Origin: CAVTJX01 sp963735175
Lineage (GTDB): Bacteria; Electryoneota; RPQS01
Assembly: GCA_963735175.1 (NCBI GenBank)
Contig: CAVTJX010000011.1
Coordinates: 1 to 58,373, forward strand
DNA: 58,373 nt
Reading direction: 5' to 3'
Program-made: the position numbers and the translations under genes
Shown: piece after piece, positions 56,265-58,373 of the stretch
How the letters are laid out: every line of letters begins with the position of its first letter
Numbering within the stretch: position 1 is the stretch's first letter
Notes under the pieces: model-generated
Told to the model about the DNA's origin: nothing
Seen by the model: the letters and a program-made list of their open reading frames with translations, nothing else
Database searches by the model: none

Positions 56265-56970
56265 TCAGTATGGGGTATCGTGAGCTCCAGCAGCGCTATG
56301 CGCTCTGGGCAGGCCGCGCAGGACCTTGGTGACCAGCATGTCGACGGCGACGGTGTTCATGCCGCCCTGGGGAATGATAATATCGGCAAAACGCTTGAAC
56401 GGTTCGACGAATTGCTCGTGCATCGGCCGCAGGCCTCGAGTTCGTATTGTTCGAGCACGGCTTGGAGTACGGGTCCGCGCTCGGAAATGTCGCGGCGGAT
56501 GCGGCGCGCGAGGCGGATGTCGGCGTCGGTGTCGACATAGACGCGAATGTCCATAAGATCGCGCAGGCGATGATCCTCGAAGGCGAAATCTCGTCGAGCA
56601 GAATCACCACGCGCGGCAGAATGTCGCGGTATCAAGTAGAGCGCGTGTGATGCGCGTAATCGTATTCGGGCATCCGTACCGCGCGCCCCGCCAGCAGGTC
56701 GTGCAGGTGATCGATCAGCAGATCGTTGTCGAAGGCCGAAGGGATGGTCGAAGTTGACCTTGTGCCGGTCCTCAAAGGAGAAGGTGCACGAGGTCGCGAT
56801 CGTAGCTGTCCTGCTCCATAAAGCACATTCTGCGCGCCGAGGGCGGACTCCACGGAACGGGCCACAAGGAGGGTTTCCGCTGCCGCCGCAGATGCCAATC
56901 AGGTGCGAACCGGTGTGGGAATGATTGTGGCGGGCGGTATTCACGGCACGGGGAGCCAAAGTCTCGGCAT
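56265..56970 (-). CDS. udk: Uridine/cytidine kinase, many frameshifts and a Walker A deletion
   Basis: About 210 residues if repaired. SHLIGICGGSG is the start of Walker A, where the family has GGSGSGKT. The bases jump straight from AGCGG to AAACC, seven short of expectation, so two Walker A residues and the frame are lost. Then LLVARSVESALGAQNVLY, NFDHPSAFDNDLLIDHLHDL, MPEYDYAHHTR, DIRVYVDTDADIRLARRIRR and HEQFVEPFKRFADIIIPQGG appear in different frames, all typical of uridine kinase. At least five shifts. Converts uridine and cytidine to the monophosphates. The start is uncertain (ATG 56970 or TTG 56959). Confidence 0.85.
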
Positions 56971-56975
56971 GAAAA

Positions 56976-57373
56976 TTATCTCAGGAATTCGGACGAAAAG
57001 GGGCGGGGGAAAAGTGCGGCCAGCGGTACACGTTCAAAGATGCCGGGCTTGCCCGAAAGCAGGAATTCGACGTCCGGGGCATAATCGGCAAGCAGTTGGC
57101 GGCACGCTCCGCAGGGCACAGGAGCAGCGGCCCATCGGCAACCACGGCAATCTTGACAAACGGGCCGTGATTGCCGTCGGATAGGGCTTTGACCAGCGCA
57201 ACCCGCTCGGCACAAATTGACAGCCCGTAGGAACTGGACTCGACATTGGCCCCTGAAAACACATTGCCGGTCTGGCTAGAAAGACGCCGCGCCGACAAAG
57301 TCACGAGAAAGTAGGGAGCACACGCCTGCTGACGCGCCTCCCATGCCGCCGCTACCAACTCCAGATCTGTCAT
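56976..57373 (-). CDS. cdd: Cytidine deaminase, one frameshift
   Basis: About 132 residues. The ATG at 57373 is preceded by CAGGAAA. Homotetrameric-type CDA: SQTGNVFSGANVESSSYGLS, then ICAERVALVKAL (zinc Cys and catalytic Glu); the frame shifts near 57115; then PCGACRQLLADYAPDVEF (two zinc Cys), and the end FPRPFSSEFLR. Deaminates cytidine to uridine, feeding the uridine kinase encoded six bases downstream. Confidence 0.92.
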
Positions 57374-57661
57374 AGGTTTCCTGAAAATGGAGGGTGCATT
57401 TGAATCAATGTAAGAAATAATCCCCTCCTTATCAACCCTCGAATTCCCCCCCGTTGACGGGCAGGTAGGGGGGTGGGATTCTGTATTGATGGGGAGGTTA
57501 GATTTCTTTTTCTGATTCGAATTTCGAGTCGTCTTCAGACGTGTCATCCCCGGCCCGTCCGCGGTGCCGGGAGCCCATTTGCCTCAGCGCCGCGCGGGGT
57601 TTCCCTACCCCGCGCGTTCCGGACGACGGCGGGTCGCCTGACCCGCCCGGAATCCGCTCTG
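57374..57661. repeat. Repeat-rich intergenic region
   Basis: 57446-57479 is a CCCCCGTTGACGGGCAGGTA-GGGGGGTGGG element. 57511-57531 contains one GAATTTC unit next to GAGTC. 57590-57612 is the GCGCGGGGTTTCCCTACCCC palindrome. 57630-57650 is GGCGGGTCGCCTGACCCGCC. No gene seen. Confidence 0.55.
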
Positions 57662-58155
57662 GTAGGGGCGGTTCGCGAACCGCCCGCGGACCGATGCAAT
57701 CGGCCCCTACCGCACCAACAAAACCTTCCGCTCATCCCCCCGACGCAAGCCCGCCCCTCAAACGCCACCCGCATCTGTTCTGCTGTAGGGGCGGTCTGCA
57801 ATCGCCCGCGGGCCGATGCAATCGGCCCCTACAGAAGGACACTTTAAGCCGTGTCCCTACCGCACCACCCCCGACGCAAGCCCCCGCCCGTCAAACGCCG
57901 CCTGCATCCGTTCCGCCGTAGGGGCGGGTCTTAGACCCGCCCGCGGGCCGATGCAATCGGCCCCTTCAGAAGGACACGGCAAGCCGTGTCCCTACCGCAC
58001 CACCCCCGACGCGAACTCCTGCCCGTCAAACGCCACCCGCATCTGTTCTGCTGTAGGGGCGGTCTGCTGAACCGCCCGCGGGCCGATGTCCGACGAAGTG
58101 AAGATCTCGTCGCAGACGGACAATAGGCTCCAGAAGGACACTGCAAGCCGTGTCC
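57662..58155. repeat. Tandem array of about 123-135 bp units mixing palindromes and sorting-domain ends
   Basis: Units start at 57662, 57785, 57918 and 58053 with GTAGGGGCGG. Each has (1) a GTAGGGGC...GCCCCTAC hairpin with CCGATGCAATCGG in its stem, (2) in the last three a GGACAC...GTGTCCCTACCG palindrome, and (3) a piece that on the minus strand encodes EQMRVAF(D/E)G...VR-stop, matching the end of the adjacent type IX sorting domain (EQRVAFDARGIASGIYFVRL). The first unit still ends in RKVLLVR-stop. Confidence 0.75.
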
Positions 58156-58373
58156 CTACCGCACCAACAACACCTTCCGCGTCACCCTCATTCTCCCCCA
58201 ACGCGAGCCGCACAAAATAAATCCCCGACGCGATTCCCCTCGCATCAAACGCCACCCGCTGTTCCCCCGCCACCATCACCGCATCGACGAGCACACCCAC
58301 CTCTCGCCCCAGCAAATCATACACCTTTAACGCGACATGCCCCGCACGCGGCAGCGCATAGCGAATTTCCGTC
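58156..58373 (-). CDS. 3' end of a type IX-secreted protein gene, one frameshift, cut by the window
   Basis: Only the last 70 or so residues are inside. The frame reads ALPRAGHVALKVYDLLGREV, then AGEQRVAFDARGIASGIYFV, then RLALGEN, then after one base shift VTRKVLLVR-stop at 58156, a complete type A sorting-domain end. The rest of the protein lies beyond the right edge. Confidence 0.8.

Noticed and set aside
57662..58155. CRISPR array
   Set aside because: Repeat units are 123-135 bp, contain palindromes and coding remnants, and have no short unique spacers of constant length; no cas genes.

Overview
The window is GC-rich bacterial chromosome from a Gram-negative, probably uncultured lineage of the Fibrobacteres-Chlorobi-Bacteroidetes (FCB) superphylum. 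Evidence for this: six genes end in the type A sorting domain of type IX secretion (YPNPFNPTT-type motif, then a GVYxVRL-type end); there is a PorV/PorQ-like outer-membrane protein, a heme-bearing outer-membrane barrel and lipoproteins; and lysine and peptidoglycan synthesis uses an LL-diaminopimelate aminotransferase-type enzyme with DapF. No rRNA, tRNA, CRISPR array or phage genes were seen. Many housekeeping genes (dapF, dapL, clpC, pnp, tdk, udk, cdd and the nucleoside transporter) are broken by one or more single-base frameshifts although their protein sequence continues cleanly in the next frame. The most economical reading is indel errors in a draft or metagenomic assembly, worst at 41-43 kb and 46-58 kb. 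The stretch from 15.5 to 37 kb is almost free of them.

Layout. 0-7.6 kb: a frameshifted PilX-like pilin-accessory gene, two choice-anchor-V-like secreted proteins with CX3CH motifs, endonuclease IV, and a monoheme porin-like protein. 7.8-13.6 kb (+): dapF, a PorV/PorQ-like barrel, queF with a queuosine-precursor transporter, two small membrane proteins, an LL-DAP aminotransferase and a glycerophosphodiesterase. 13.8-17.2 kb (-): two type IX-secreted proteins whose 3' ends and downstream repeats are near copies of each other. 17.2-18.6 kb: a REP-associated tyrosine transposase bounded by inverted palindromes, then a Phd/YefM-RelE-type toxin-antitoxin pair with a textbook operator. 18.65-20.5 kb: a cystathionine beta-synthase/cysteine synthase gene preceded by what looks like a cysteine-codon attenuator. 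20.6-22.6 kb: a hypothetical gene, a SagB-type nitroreductase and a small NAVKHG-type protein. 23.3-26.3 kb: an AT-richer island with a NACHT-ATPase gene split by an in-frame amber codon. 26.6-35.8 kb: an organophosphate-type MFS transporter, a carbon-nitrogen hydrolase, pabA with a pabB-pabC fusion, purC, a membrane protein, a C-terminal processing protease and a lipoprotein. 36-41.2 kb: a secreted repeat protein behind a structured leader, and a very large subtilase/beta-helix protein. 41.2-45.7 kb: the mcsA-mcsB-clpC protein-arginine-kinase operon. 46.5-58 kb: a beta-propeller protein, then purine nucleoside phosphorylase, a SulP transporter, a concentrative nucleoside transporter, thymidine kinase, uridine kinase and cytidine deaminase (a nucleoside-salvage neighbourhood), and finally a repeat array that merges into the 3' end of another type IX-secreted gene.

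Two genome-wide traits stand out. (1) Intergenic regions are packed with dispersed palindromes of about ten families, which fits the presence of a RAYT transposase. (2) At least fourteen intergenic sites carry a heptanucleotide repeated almost always four times. One sub-family, GACTC-(GRATTTY)n-CTTC, lies upstream of the start codons of five unrelated genes, within 10 nt for four of them. The strongest candidate for an undescribed regulatory system is the leader of the cystathionine beta-synthase gene: a predicted leaderless 28-codon ORF with five Cys codons in six, an intrinsic terminator, and a 13-bp antiterminator pairing.
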